The translations under genes and the position numbers were made by a program. The notes beneath the pieces were generated by a model. That model was not told the origin of the DNA and did not search any database. It saw only the letters and a program-made list of their open reading frames with translations. DNA of 7,300 nucleotides from Clostridiales bacterium (GTDB lineage Bacteria; Bacillota; Clostridia; Oscillospirales; Oscillospiraceae), in contig JAJQAS010000215.1 of NCBI GenBank assembly GCA_021203685.1, forward strand, positions 1 through 7,300, in the 5' to 3' direction. Positions 1 through 7,049 of this stretch are shown piece by piece. Position 1 is the first letter of the stretch, and every line of letters starts with the position of its first letter.

Positions 1-31
1 AAATCAGTATTTGGGGGGCCGCTTCTTTTGT

Positions 32-133
32 TTATAAGACACATACATAGTAATACACCGCGCCCAGCACGAACGTGATCAACAGGCTTTTCAGGGTCGT
101 CTTGAGGGGGGTCTTGGGGGATTTGTTGTTCAC
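32..133 (-). CDS. Small single-helix membrane protein, hypothetical (possible 5' remnant of a longer gene)
   Basis: I do not recognise this gene with certainty. A GTG start at 133-131 is preceded by a perfect AAGGAGG (complement of 142-148) with an 8-nt spacer, which is the main evidence that it is translated. It encodes 33 residues ending at TAA (32-34). The N-terminus is basic (MNNKSPK, then K11 and K15). A hydrophobic stretch from about residue 17 to 33 (LLITFVLGAVYYYVCVL) could form one membrane helix. The stop falls straight after the hydrophobic segment, which is abrupt. A neighbouring frame stays open past it and would add a basic tail (SYKQKKRPPKY) ending at TGA (4-6), so this may be a frameshifted gene or the start of a longer membrane protein decayed here. 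It diverges from the methyltransferase gene. Translation is likely; function is unknown. Confidence 0.5.
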   Translation of the reverse strand: MNNKSPKTPLKTTLKSLLITFVLGAVYYYVCVL

Positions 134-152
134 AGAGAACGCCTCCTTTGTT

Positions 153-187
153 TTAGCTATTAGCTGTTAGCTCTTAGCTCTTAGCTT
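153..187. repeat. Heptamer tandem array, five units of TTAGCTN
   Basis: Five consecutive 7-bp units read TTAGCTA, TTAGCTG, TTAGCTC, TTAGCTC and TTAGCTT at 153, 160, 167, 174 and 181. The first six bases are identical in all five and only the seventh varies. The array lies in the gap between the small minus-strand frame and the methyltransferase. It forms the left arm of an inverted repeat with 200-231. Confidence 0.85.
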
Positions 188-199
188 TGCGGAACCTGA

Positions 200-231
200 C
201 TAACAGCTAATAACTAATGGCTAATAGCTTA
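200..231. repeat. Inverted heptamer array, units of CTAANNN
   Basis: Units CTAACAG, CTAATAA, CTAATGG and CTAATAG start at 200, 207, 214 and 221. They are the reverse-complement form of the array at 153-187. Lined up as a hairpin, 153-184 and 200-231 match at about 26 of 32 positions around a 15-base loop. An extruded cruciform or a long RNA hairpin is therefore possible. Confidence 0.75.
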
Positions 232-300
232 TTTCAAGTGTACCACAGGTTGAGGGGAAAGGCAAACGATTCCCGGCGGTTTTGGAAAAATCTTTCGGCG

Positions 301-330
301 CTGGCAAAGGGCTGTCCGGTGTGGTATACT
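301..330 (+). promoter_or_regulatory. Predicted promoter of the RNA methyltransferase
   Basis: The -10 TATACT (325-330) carries an extended TG at 322-323. A partial -35 CTGGCA (301-306, 4 of 6 matches to TTGACA) lies 18 bases upstream. The expected start near 337 would give a leader of about 24 bases containing the ribosome binding site AAGGAGG (344-350), 10 bases before the ATG at 361. The -10 is good and the -35 weak. Confidence 0.5.
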
Positions 331-360
331 GGTGGAAACCTCGAAGGAGGAGTTGGAACA

Positions 361-1197
361 ATGGCAAACATCATTGAAATCACTGACCTCACCGACCCGG
401 CGCTGGACCTGTTCCTCCGGCTGACCGAGGCCCAGCTGCGCAACCGGCTGGAGCCGGAGAAGGGGGTCTTCATCGCGGAAAGCCCCAAGGTCATCCGCCG
501 GGCGCTGGAGGCCGGGTGCCAGCCGGTGGCCTTTTTGATGGAGCGGCGGCACATCCAGGGGCAGGCCAGGGAACTGCTGGAACGCTGCGGCGGCGTCCCG
601 GTGTATACGGCTGACCGGGAGGTGCTGGCTGGGCTGACCGGCTACCAGCTGACGCGGGGCATCCTCTGCGCCATGCGCCGCCCAAAGCTGCCCACGGCGG
701 AGGAGCTGTGTGCCCAGGCCCATCGGGTGGCGGTGCTGGAGGGCATTGTGGACGCCACCAACGTGGGGGCTATTTTTCGCTCGGCGGCGGCGCTGTTCGT
801 CGACGCGGTGCTGGTAACGCCCACCTGCTGTGACCCCCTGTACCGCCGGGCGGCGCGGGTCAGCATGGGGACGGTGTTCCAGGTGCCCTGGACCCGCATT
901 GGGGAAACGGCGGCGGACTGGCCCCACCCCGGCATGGAGCGGCTGCAATCACTGGGCTTCCGCACCGCTGCCATGGCGCTGACGAACGAGGCCCTCAGCA
1001 TCGAGGACCCCCACCTGCAACAGGAGGACAAGCTGGCCATCGTCCTGGGGACGGAGGGGGACGGTCTCTCTCCCCACACCATCGCCGGGTGCGATTACGC
1101 GGTGCAGATCCCCATGTCCCACGGCGTGGACTCGCTGAACGTGGCGGCGGCCAGCGCGGTGGCCTTTTGGGCGTTGCGGCGGCAGGATGGGGTGTAA
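361..1197 (+). CDS. SpoU/TrmH-family RNA 2'-O-ribose methyltransferase
   Basis: This is a SAM-dependent enzyme that methylates a ribose 2'-hydroxyl in rRNA or tRNA; the exact target cannot be read from the sequence. At 278 residues it has the two-part layout of RlmB/TsnR-like proteins: an N-terminal substrate-binding region (about 1-110) and a C-terminal SPOUT knot (about 124-272). All three SPOUT motifs are present: motif 1 with N134 and the conserved R140 (NVGAIFR), motif 2 LGTEGDG (229-235), and motif 3 IPMSHGVDSLN (250-260) followed by V-A-A-A-S-A. The frame is open back to 217, but the upstream residues do not resemble the family and AAGGAGG (344-350) points to the ATG at 361. It is probably monocistronic, since recN downstream has its own promoter. 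The family call is secure; the substrate is not known. Confidence 0.93.
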   Translation: MANIIEITDLTDPALDLFLRLTEAQLRNRLEPEKGVFIAESPKVIRRALEAGCQPVAFLMERRHIQGQARELLERCGGVPVYTADREVLAGLTGYQLTRGILCAMRRPKLPTAEELCAQAHRVAVLEGIVDATNVGAIFRSAAALFVDAVLVTPTCCDPLYRRAARVSMGTVFQVPWTRIGETAADWPHPGMERLQSLGFRTAAMALTNEALSIEDPHLQQEDKLAIVLGTEGDGLSPHTIAGCDYAVQIPMSHGVDSLNVAAASAVAFWALRRQDGV

Positions 1198-1233
1198 TTC
1201 TGTCTGATTTTTGAGAATTGCTCCTGCTGGGGA

Positions 1234-1263
1234 TTGACAAACCGAACGTTGTGGTGCTATCAT
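1234..1263 (+). promoter_or_regulatory. Predicted sigma-A promoter of recN
   Basis: A perfect -35 TTGACA (1234-1239) is followed after 18 bases by TATCAT (1258-1263). An extended -10 TG (1255-1256) sits one base before it. The start would fall near 1270, inside the LexA box immediately downstream, which gives a leader of roughly 44 bases. Confidence 0.75.
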
Positions 1264-1277
1264 AGAACAAAAGTTCT
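1264..1277. promoter_or_regulatory. LexA (DinR-type) SOS operator upstream of recN
   Basis: AGAACAAAAGTTCT is a perfect palindrome apart from its central AAAA and matches the Gram-positive LexA core GAAC-N4-GTTC exactly (1265-1276). It begins one base after the -10 hexamer and covers the predicted transcription start, so bound LexA would block RNA polymerase. RecN is a classical SOS gene in other bacteria, which supports the call. Binding itself is inferred. Confidence 0.85.
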
Positions 1278-1313
1278 AATGCCATCACGGCGTTTTGTTT
1301 TGGGGTGCCGAAT

Positions 1314-3026
1314 ATGCTTTCTGTGCTGCACATCGAGAATATCGCCGTCATCGAGTCGGCGGAAATTCAGTTCGACAGGGGTTTTAACGTCCTGACCGGC
1401 GAGACCGGCGCGGGCAAGTCCATCGTGGTGGACGCCATCGGCGCGGTGCTGGGGGGACGCACCTCCCGTGATTTGATTCGCACCGGGGCGAAGTCGGCGC
1501 TGGTCAGCGCCACGTTCCGGGAGCTGCCGGAGCTGGACTGGTTCGCGGAAAACGGCATGGGGCCGGACGAGGAAGGGTGCCTCCTGCTTCAGCGGGAGCT
1601 TCGCCTGGACGGGAGAAACCTCTGCCGCCTGAATGGACGCCCGGTGCCGCTGGCCCAGCTGCGGGAGCTGGGGTGGCAGCTGCTGAACATCCACGGTCAG
1701 CACGACGGACAGCAGCTGCTGGACCCGGAGTGCCACCTCTCCTATCTGGACAGTTACGGGGAGACTCAGTCTCTCTTGGAGGACTTCCAAAAAGCCTTTC
1801 ACCAGGTCGCCGGGCTGAAAAAGCAGATCACCGCCCTCCAGATGAATGAGGCGGAGAAGGCCCGGCGCATCGACTCCCTGACTTACCAAATCGACGAGCT
1901 GGAGCGGGCCAACCTGAAACCGGGAGAGGACAAAGAGCTGACCGAACGGCGGAACCTGCTCCGCAACGCCGGGAAGCTGATGGACGCCATCGACACCGCC
2001 TTTTACGCTCTCTACGGCGGCGATGACCGGGACGGGGCCATCTCCCTGGTGGAGACCGCCGAGGAGGCCCTGCGGGCCGGAGGGCGGTACAGCCAGGAGC
2101 TGTCCGCCCTCAGCGAGAGCCTTTCCGAGCTGCGCTACACCCTGACCGACGCGGCGGACCGGGTGCAGGAGAAAAAAGACGGTTTGGAGATGTCGCCCCA
2201 CGAGTTGGACGAGCTGGAAAGCCGCCTGGACCTGATTTACCGGCTGCGGAAAAAGTACGGGGCCACGGTGGAGGAGATGCTGGCTTACCTGGAGCGCTCC
2301 AAACAGGAGCTGGAGGAGATTCAGTGTTCCACCGACCGCATCGAGCAGCTGACCCGAAAGCTGGTGGGGGCGCTGCGGGAGGCCGCCGCCCGGGGCAAAA
2401 AGCTGACCGAGGCCCGGAAGGAGCGCGCCCGCTCCCTGGAGCAGCGCATCCAAAAGGAACTGGCCGACCTGGATATGCCAAAGGTGCGTTTTCAGGTGCA
2501 GTTTTCCCCCAAGGAAGGCTCTTTCCACATGGACGAGACGGGCATGGATCAGGTGCAGTTCCTGATGTCCGCCAACGTGGGGGAGGACTTGAAGCCCATC
2601 CACAAAATCGCCTCCGGCGGCGAGCTGGCCCGCATCATGCTGGCCCTGAAAAACGTCCTGGCGGAGAACGAGTCCATCACCACTCTGGTCTTTGACGAGG
2701 TGGATACCGGCGTCTCCGGCCGGGCGGCCAGCAAGGTGGCCCGGAAGATGGCCGACGTGGCCCGCCACAAACAGGTGCTCACCGTCACCCATCTGCCCCA
2801 GATTGCGGCCATGGCAGACGTGCATTTCTCTGTGGAGAAGGGGGAGCGGGACGGGCGCACCTACACCGATGTGGAGCGGCTGACGCCCCAGCGGCGGCGG
2901 GAGGAGCTGGCCCGGCTCACCGGCGGCAGCGTGGTCACCCCCGCCCTGCTGAAAAGCGCAGGGGAGCTGCTGGAGCAGTCGGAGGCGTACCGAAAGGGGC
3001 TGCGCAGCGGGGGAGAGCAGGCGTAG
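1314..3026 (+). CDS. recN: DNA repair protein RecN
   Basis: RecN is an SMC-like ATPase that acts early at DNA double-strand breaks, holding DNA ends and sister duplexes for RecA-dependent repair in the cytoplasm. The 570-residue product is close to the usual 550-580. Domains in order: N-terminal ATPase half with Walker A GETGAGKS (29-36) and the Q-loop region HGQHDGQ (127-133); a long charged coiled-coil region (about 150-385) with a break near 200-300; and the C-terminal ATPase half with signature SGGELAR (434-440), Walker B LVFDEVDTGVSG (458-469; D461, E462) and the switch histidine in VTHLPQ (H493). I chose ATG 1314 over the in-frame GTG at 1305 because the protein then begins MLSVLHIEN as in homologues and GGGGTG (1302-1307) sits 6 bases upstream; this ribosome binding site is weak. 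A promoter and LexA box lie upstream, and a hairpin terminator follows at 3129-3182. Confidence 0.97.
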   Translation: MLSVLHIENIAVIESAEIQFDRGFNVLTGETGAGKSIVVDAIGAVLGGRTSRDLIRTGAKSALVSATFRELPELDWFAENGMGPDEEGCLLLQRELRLDGRNLCRLNGRPVPLAQLRELGWQLLNIHGQHDGQQLLDPECHLSYLDSYGETQSLLEDFQKAFHQVAGLKKQITALQMNEAEKARRIDSLTYQIDELERANLKPGEDKELTERRNLLRNAGKLMDAIDTAFYALYGGDDRDGAISLVETAEEALRAGGRYSQELSALSESLSELRYTLTDAADRVQEKKDGLEMSPHELDELESRLDLIYRLRKKYGATVEEMLAYLERSKQELEEIQCSTDRIEQLTRKLVGALREAAARGKKLTEARKERARSLEQRIQKELADLDMPKVRFQVQFSPKEGSFHMDETGMDQVQFLMSANVGEDLKPIHKIASGGELARIMLALKNVLAENESITTLVFDEVDTGVSGRAASKVARKMADVARHKQVLTVTHLPQIAAMADVHFSVEKGERDGRTYTDVERLTPQRRREELARLTGGSVVTPALLKSAGELLEQSEAYRKGLRSGGEQA

Positions 3027-3048
3027 CCAATGGCAGCTTGTTTTTGGT

Positions 3049-3076
3049 GGCTAGCGGTTAGTGGCTGGTGGCTGGA
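3049..3076. repeat. Degenerate heptamer array, four units
   Basis: Units GGCTAGC, GGTTAGT, GGCTGGT and GGCTGGA start at 3049, 3056, 3063 and 3070. Shifted by one base they read GCTAGCG, GTTAGTG and GCTGGTG, recognisable as a G-rich version of the GCTNTTA unit seen at 153-187 and 7140-7160. The array lies just after the recN stop, in the gap before the terminator hairpin. Confidence 0.6.
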
Positions 3077-3097
3077 AAAGGAATCTCTAAAGCACTC

Positions 3098-3127
3098 ATA
3101 AATTGCGATAAATTGCGATAAATTACG
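3098..3127. repeat. Three tandem copies of a 10-bp unit (ATAAATTGCG)
   Basis: ATAAATTGCG occurs at 3098-3107 and 3108-3117, and ATAAATTACG (one change) at 3118-3127. The period is 10 bp, close to one helical turn, and the repeat is strongly AT-rich against GC-rich surroundings. It directly abuts the terminator hairpin between the convergent recN and purD genes. No function is evident. Confidence 0.85.
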
Positions 3128-3128
3128 A

Positions 3129-3182
3129 ATCCCCTTCCAACCGGGAAAACGCACACGGTTGAAGGGGGATGTTTCATCTTTT
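3129..3182. terminator. Bidirectional hairpin terminator between recN and purD
   Basis: Two 15-base arms (3129-3143 and 3156-3170) pair through ATCCCC..CAACCG and CGGTTG..GGGGAT with one mismatch and one G-T type pair, around a 12-base loop. On the plus strand the stem is followed by GTTTCATCTTTT (3171-3182), a broken U-tract that suits recN. On the minus strand an AT-rich tail (the 10-bp repeat) follows, so it may also end purD, whose stop lies just outside the stem. Confidence 0.75.
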
Positions 3183-3194
3183 AGTGAACGATTA

Positions 3195-4457
<1,263 letters not shown>

Positions 4458-4485
4458 TTGAAACACTCCTGTTTTTAATTTTCTG

Positions 4486-4512
4486 GTTATACTTTTGAAT
4501 CAGACTTGTCAG
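4486..4512 (-). promoter_or_regulatory. Possible purD promoter
   Basis: On the minus strand CTGACA (complement of 4507-4512, 5 of 6 matches to TTGACA) is followed by TATAAC (complement of 4486-4491). The 15-base spacer is shorter than ideal. The AT-rich stretch between here and the ribosome binding site is consistent with a short leader. I see no purine riboswitch or attenuator in the leader. Confidence 0.4.
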
Positions 4513-4527
4513 TGAATCCGGCAGGAA

Positions 4528-4632
4528 ACCCCTCCACCATGCTTCGCATGGTCCCCCTCCGCCGTCAAGCGGCACTTCCGGGGCTTTGCTCCTCCCTGCC
4601 CTTTCAGGGGAGGCAAGAGGGGTGGTCAGTTG
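4528..4632. repeat. GC-rich palindromic intergenic element, copy A
   Basis: The element fills most of the gap between the dCMP deaminase stop and the purD leader. It reads CCACC, then a hairpin with perfect 7-bp stem ACCATGC/GCATGGT and loop TTC, then CCCCTCC. Next comes a small CCGC/GCGG stem (4559-4573 region). It ends with an imperfect hairpin (TTTGCTCCTCCCTG against CAGGGGAGGCAAG) followed by AGGGGTGGTCAGTTG. The same layout occurs reversed at 7239-7300. Its position at the 3' end of the acetyltransferase/deaminase unit would let its hairpins end or protect that transcript, but there is no U-tract. Confidence 0.75.
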
Positions 4633-4647
4633 TAGTAAGATACTTCT

Positions 4648-5136
4648 TTAATATCCGAACGTCCCCTCCAGCGACTCGTCGTTGTCGATCCAGTCCTGTA
4701 CCATAATCTCCCGGTAGTCCTCCTCCGTGTCCCGGATAAAGACGTTTTTGATGCCCGCGTTGATGATGAACCGCTTGCACAGGGAGCAGCTGCAGGAATT
4801 TTTGATGTATGCCCCGGTGGAGACCTCCCGCCCGGTGAGATACATGGTCGCGCCGATCATTTTGTTGCGCTCCGCGCTGATGATGGCGTTCTGCTCGGCG
4901 TGGACGCTGCGGCACAGCTCGTACCGCTCCCCACGGGGGATTTGCAGCTGCTGCCGGATGCAGTACCCCAAATCGGTGCAGTTTTTCCGCCCTCGGGGCG
5001 CACCCACATAGCCGGTGGAGATGACCTCGTCGTTTTTGACGATGACCGCCCCGTAGCGGCGGCGCAGACAGGTCCCCCGCTGGGAGACCACGTCCGCCAG
5101 GTCCAGGTAATAGTTGATTTTGTCTCGTCTGGCCAT
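4648..5136 (-). CDS. dCMP deaminase family protein (ComEB-like)
   Basis: This zinc-dependent nucleotide deaminase probably converts dCMP to dUMP, feeding thymidylate synthesis; the substrate is inferred from family resemblance. The 162-residue protein carries the catalytic HAE (H79, E81; SVHAEQNAI) and the second zinc motif as SCSLC (C117, C120), with serine where most cytidine deaminases have the proline of PCxxC. The segment GTCLRRRYGAVIV (21-33) and the cysteines of NCTDLGYC (52-59) and ELC (73-75) are typical of deoxycytidylate deaminases, some of which bind extra zinc through such cysteines. The ATG at 5136 is preceded by GAGG 7 bases upstream, and this site lies 2 bases inside the end of the acetyltransferase gene (stop at 5149). 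The two are 12 bases apart and probably translationally coupled. A competence role, as the ComEB name suggests, cannot be inferred here. Confidence 0.92.
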   Translation of the reverse strand: MARRDKINYYLDLADVVSQRGTCLRRRYGAVIVKNDEVISTGYVGAPRGRKNCTDLGYCIRQQLQIPRGERYELCRSVHAEQNAIISAERNKMIGATMYLTGREVSTGAYIKNSCSCSLCKRFIINAGIKNVFIRDTEEDYREIMVQDWIDNDESLEGTFGY

Positions 5137-5148
5137 AGCTTTGCCTCG

Positions 5149-5757
5149 TCAATAGTCCGTCACGTCGAATTTGCGGTCTTTGAAGTAGTAATCCCGGTCG
5201 GCCTCGGTGATTTGCCGGATGAGCTTGCAGGGGTTCCCTGCGGCGATCCAGCCCGTCGGGATGTCCTTCGTGACCACGCTGCCCGCGCCGATGACCGCTT
5301 CGTCTCCGATGGTCACGCCGGGGAGCACCACCACGTTGCCGCCCAGCCAGACGCGATTGCCGATGGTGACGGGGATGCCGTACTCATAGTAGGACAGGCG
5401 GCTGTCCGGGTGGATGGGGTGTCCCGCCGTGTAGATGGACACGTTGGGAGCGAACAGGCAGCTGTCCCCGATGGTCCCCTTGCCCACAGCCAGGACGGTC
5501 AGGGTGTAGTTGAGAAAGCCGCCGCTGCCCAGCTCGATGTTCCAGCCGTAGTCGCAGCGGAAGGGCGGCTCGATGCAGGAGCCTTCCCCCACCTTGCCCA
5601 GCAGCGCCCGCAGCTGGGCGCTGAGAGACTCGTGCTCCCAGGGCGGCGTCTGGTTGTAGGTGAAAATTTTCCGTTTGCAGGCGTCACGCTCCTCCGGCAG
5701 TCCGTCAAAGCTGTCCCGGTAGGGAAGACCCGCCATCATCCGTTCCTTGTGGTTCAT
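5149..5757 (-). CDS. Sugar O-acetyltransferase (maltose/galactoside acetyltransferase family)
   Basis: This LacA/Maa/NodL-type enzyme moves an acetyl group from acetyl-CoA to a sugar hydroxyl in the cytoplasm; the acceptor is unknown. At 202 residues it is slightly longer than E. coli Maa. It has the N-terminal maltose-acetyltransferase cap (MNHKERMMAGLPY onwards to about 55), the signature IEPPFRCDYGWNI (62-74), and a left-handed beta-helix of hexapeptide repeats (about 90-175). The catalytic histidine is H113 in YTAGHPI and the companion asparagine is N83 in FLN. PGVTIGDEAVIGAGSVVTKDIP (146-167) and GNPCK (174-178) are typical of the C-terminal end. The start at 5757 has GGGAGG (complement of 5764-5769) 6 bases upstream. 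The gene has its own promoter after a terminator and is followed 12 bases on by the deaminase. No functional link to that enzyme is evident. Confidence 0.93.
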   Translation of the reverse strand: MNHKERMMAGLPYRDSFDGLPEERDACKRKIFTYNQTPPWEHESLSAQLRALLGKVGEGSCIEPPFRCDYGWNIELGSGGFLNYTLTVLAVGKGTIGDSCLFAPNVSIYTAGHPIHPDSRLSYYEYGIPVTIGNRVWLGGNVVVLPGVTIGDEAVIGAGSVVTKDIPTGWIAAGNPCKLIRQITEADRDYYFKDRKFDVTDY

Positions 5758-5763
5758 TGTGTA

Positions 5764-5818
5764 CCTCCCAAAATGTGATTTCTGGCTTCATTATACACGA
5801 TTCGACCGCCGATGAACA
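5764..5818 (-). promoter_or_regulatory. Promoter and ribosome binding site of the acetyltransferase/deaminase unit
   Basis: A perfect -10 TATAAT (complement of 5790-5795) lies 32 bases upstream of the ATG. The best -35 at 17 bases is TGTTCA (complement of 5813-5818), only 3 of 6 matches, so an activator may help. GGGAGG (5764-5769) is the ribosome binding site. The transcription start would fall near 5783, giving a leader of about 25 bases. Confidence 0.6.
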
Positions 5819-5838
5819 GCCCTGTTTTTCGCAAACCG

Positions 5839-5867
5839 AAAAAGGGCAGGGGAGAGCCCCCTGCCCT
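5839..5867 (-). terminator. Rho-independent terminator of the AICAR transformylase gene
   Basis: On the minus strand AGGGCAGGGG pairs perfectly with CCCCTGCCCT (5858-5867 with 5843-5852) over 10 bp around a 5-base loop. The stem runs straight into a T5 tract (complement of 5839-5843). It begins 6 bases after the transformylase stop codon at 5874. It separates this gene from the acetyltransferase unit. Confidence 0.9.
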
Positions 5868-5873
5868 GAAAAG

Positions 5874-7049
5874 TCAGTGGTGGAACAGCCGGATGCCGGT
5901 GAAGCACATGGTAATGCCGTGGCTGTTGCAGGCCGCGATGACGTTGTCGTCCCGGATGGAGCCGCCCGGTTCGGCGATGTACTTCACGCCGGATTTGAAG
6001 GCCCGCTCCACGTTGTCCCCGAAGGGGAAGAAGGCGTCGGAGCCGCAGGAGACCTCGCTCATCTGGGCGATCCATGCTTTTTTCTCCTCCTCGGTCAGCA
6101 CTTCGGGCTTGACCTTGAAGTTCTCCTGCCACACGCCCTCGGCCAGCACGTCCTCGTACTCGTTGGAGGTGTACACGTCAATGGCGTTGTCCCGATTGGG
6201 GCGGCGGATGCCGTCCACGAACTGGAGGCCCAGCACCTTGGGGTGCTGCCGCATCCACCAGTTGTTGGCCTTGTCCCCCGCCAGACGGGTGCAGTGGATG
6301 CGGCTCTGCTGACCCGCGCCCACGCCGATGGTCTGGCCGTCCTTCACGTAGCAGACGGAGTTGGACTGGGTGTATTTCAGGGTGATGAGGGCCACGATCA
6401 GGTCGATTTTGGCGGCCTGGGGCAGATCCTTGCTGTCGGTGACGATGTTGGACAGCATTTCCTCGTCGATTTTCAGGAAGTTGTGGCCCTGTTCAAAGAC
6501 CACGCCGAAAATTTCCCGGCGCTCCTGGGACTTGGGGACGTAATCCGGGTCGATTTGGATAACGTTGTAGTTGCCCTTTTTCTTGGTCTTGAGGATAGCC
6601 AAAGCCTCATCGGTGTAGCCGGGGGCGATGATACCGTCGGAGACCTCGTTTTTCAGGTAGGCGGCGGTGGCGGCGTCGCAGACATCGGAGAGGGCGGCCC
6701 AGTCGCCGTAGGAGCAGAGCCGGTCAGCGCCGCGAGCGCGGATGTAGGCGGCGGCGATGGGGGTGACTTCCGCGTCCTTGTCCACAAAGTAGATGGCCCG
6801 GTCGATGTCGCTGAGGGGCTTGCCCACGGCGGCCCCGGCGGGGGAGACGTGCTTGAAGGACGCGGCGGAGGGCATACCGGTGGCCTCTTTCAGCTCCTTC
6901 ACCAGCTGCCAGGAGTTGAAGGCATCCATAAAGTTGATGTAGCCGGGCTTGCCGTTGAGGACGGTGACGGGCAGTTCGCCCTCGGCCATGTAAATTTTCG
7001 AGGGCTTCTGGTTGGGGTTACAGCCGTATTTCAATTCCAGTTCTTTCAT
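5874..7049 (-). CDS. Standalone AICAR transformylase (purH-like, no IMP cyclohydrolase domain)
   Basis: The enzyme formylates AICAR to FAICAR with 10-formyl-tetrahydrofolate, the penultimate step of purine synthesis. The 391-residue protein corresponds to the C-terminal half of bifunctional PurH/ATIC. From residue 8 (YGCNPNQ) onwards it follows the transformylase domain closely, with the catalytic Lys-His pair K66-H67 in SFKHVSPAGAAVG, ARGADR (105-110), SDVCD (121-125), VSDGIIAPGY (136-145), KYTQSNSVCY (225-234), GAGQQSRIHCTRLAGDKAN (244-262), SDAFFPF (337-343) and the terminal RLFHH. These stretches resemble animal ATIC more than E. coli PurH. There is no room for the N-terminal cyclohydrolase (about 200 residues): a ribosome binding site GGGAGG (7058-7063) lies 8 bases before the ATG at 7049. 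A GTG at 7055 is too close to it. Clostridia are known to have this split form with a separate PurO-like cyclohydrolase, which must lie elsewhere. Confidence 0.94.
   Translation of the reverse strand: MKELELKYGCNPNQKPSKIYMAEGELPVTVLNGKPGYINFMDAFNSWQLVKELKEATGMPSAASFKHVSPAGAAVGKPLSDIDRAIYFVDKDAEVTPIAAAYIRARGADRLCSYGDWAALSDVCDAATAAYLKNEVSDGIIAPGYTDEALAILKTKKKGNYNVIQIDPDYVPKSQERREIFGVVFEQGHNFLKIDEEMLSNIVTDSKDLPQAAKIDLIVALITLKYTQSNSVCYVKDGQTIGVGAGQQSRIHCTRLAGDKANNWWMRQHPKVLGLQFVDGIRRPNRDNAIDVYTSNEYEDVLAEGVWQENFKVKPEVLTEEEKKAWIAQMSEVSCGSDAFFPFGDNVERAFKSGVKYIAEPGGSIRDDNVIAACNSHGITMCFTGIRLFHH

Noticed and set aside
217..360. N-terminal extension of the methyltransferase to an ATG at 217
   Set aside because: The extra 48 residues do not resemble the family, begin inside the heptamer array, and would place the -10 element and the strong AAGGAGG site within the coding region.
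1196..1219. Inverted repeat AATTCT/AGAATT after the methyltransferase as a terminator
   Set aside because: The stem is only 6 AT-rich pairs around a 12-base loop, and it is not followed by a U-tract, so it is too weak to call.
1243..1251. CGAACGTTG as a second LexA site
   Set aside because: The half-sites abut with no 4-base spacer, so it does not fit GAAC-N4-GTTC; at most it is a lone half-site within the promoter spacer.
1260..2825. Long minus-strand open frame of 521 codons opposite recN
   Set aside because: It lies entirely antisense to a clear recN, is rich in His, Gln, Leu and Val as expected from reversed GC-rich codons, has no recognisable domain or ribosome binding site, and would have to start within the recN coding region.
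4506..4706. 66-codon plus-strand frame across the palindromic element
   Set aside because: Most of its translation comes from the repeat element's hairpins and the end of the deaminase gene on the opposite strand. Such frames are a common artefact of this type of repeat, and there is no good ribosome binding site.
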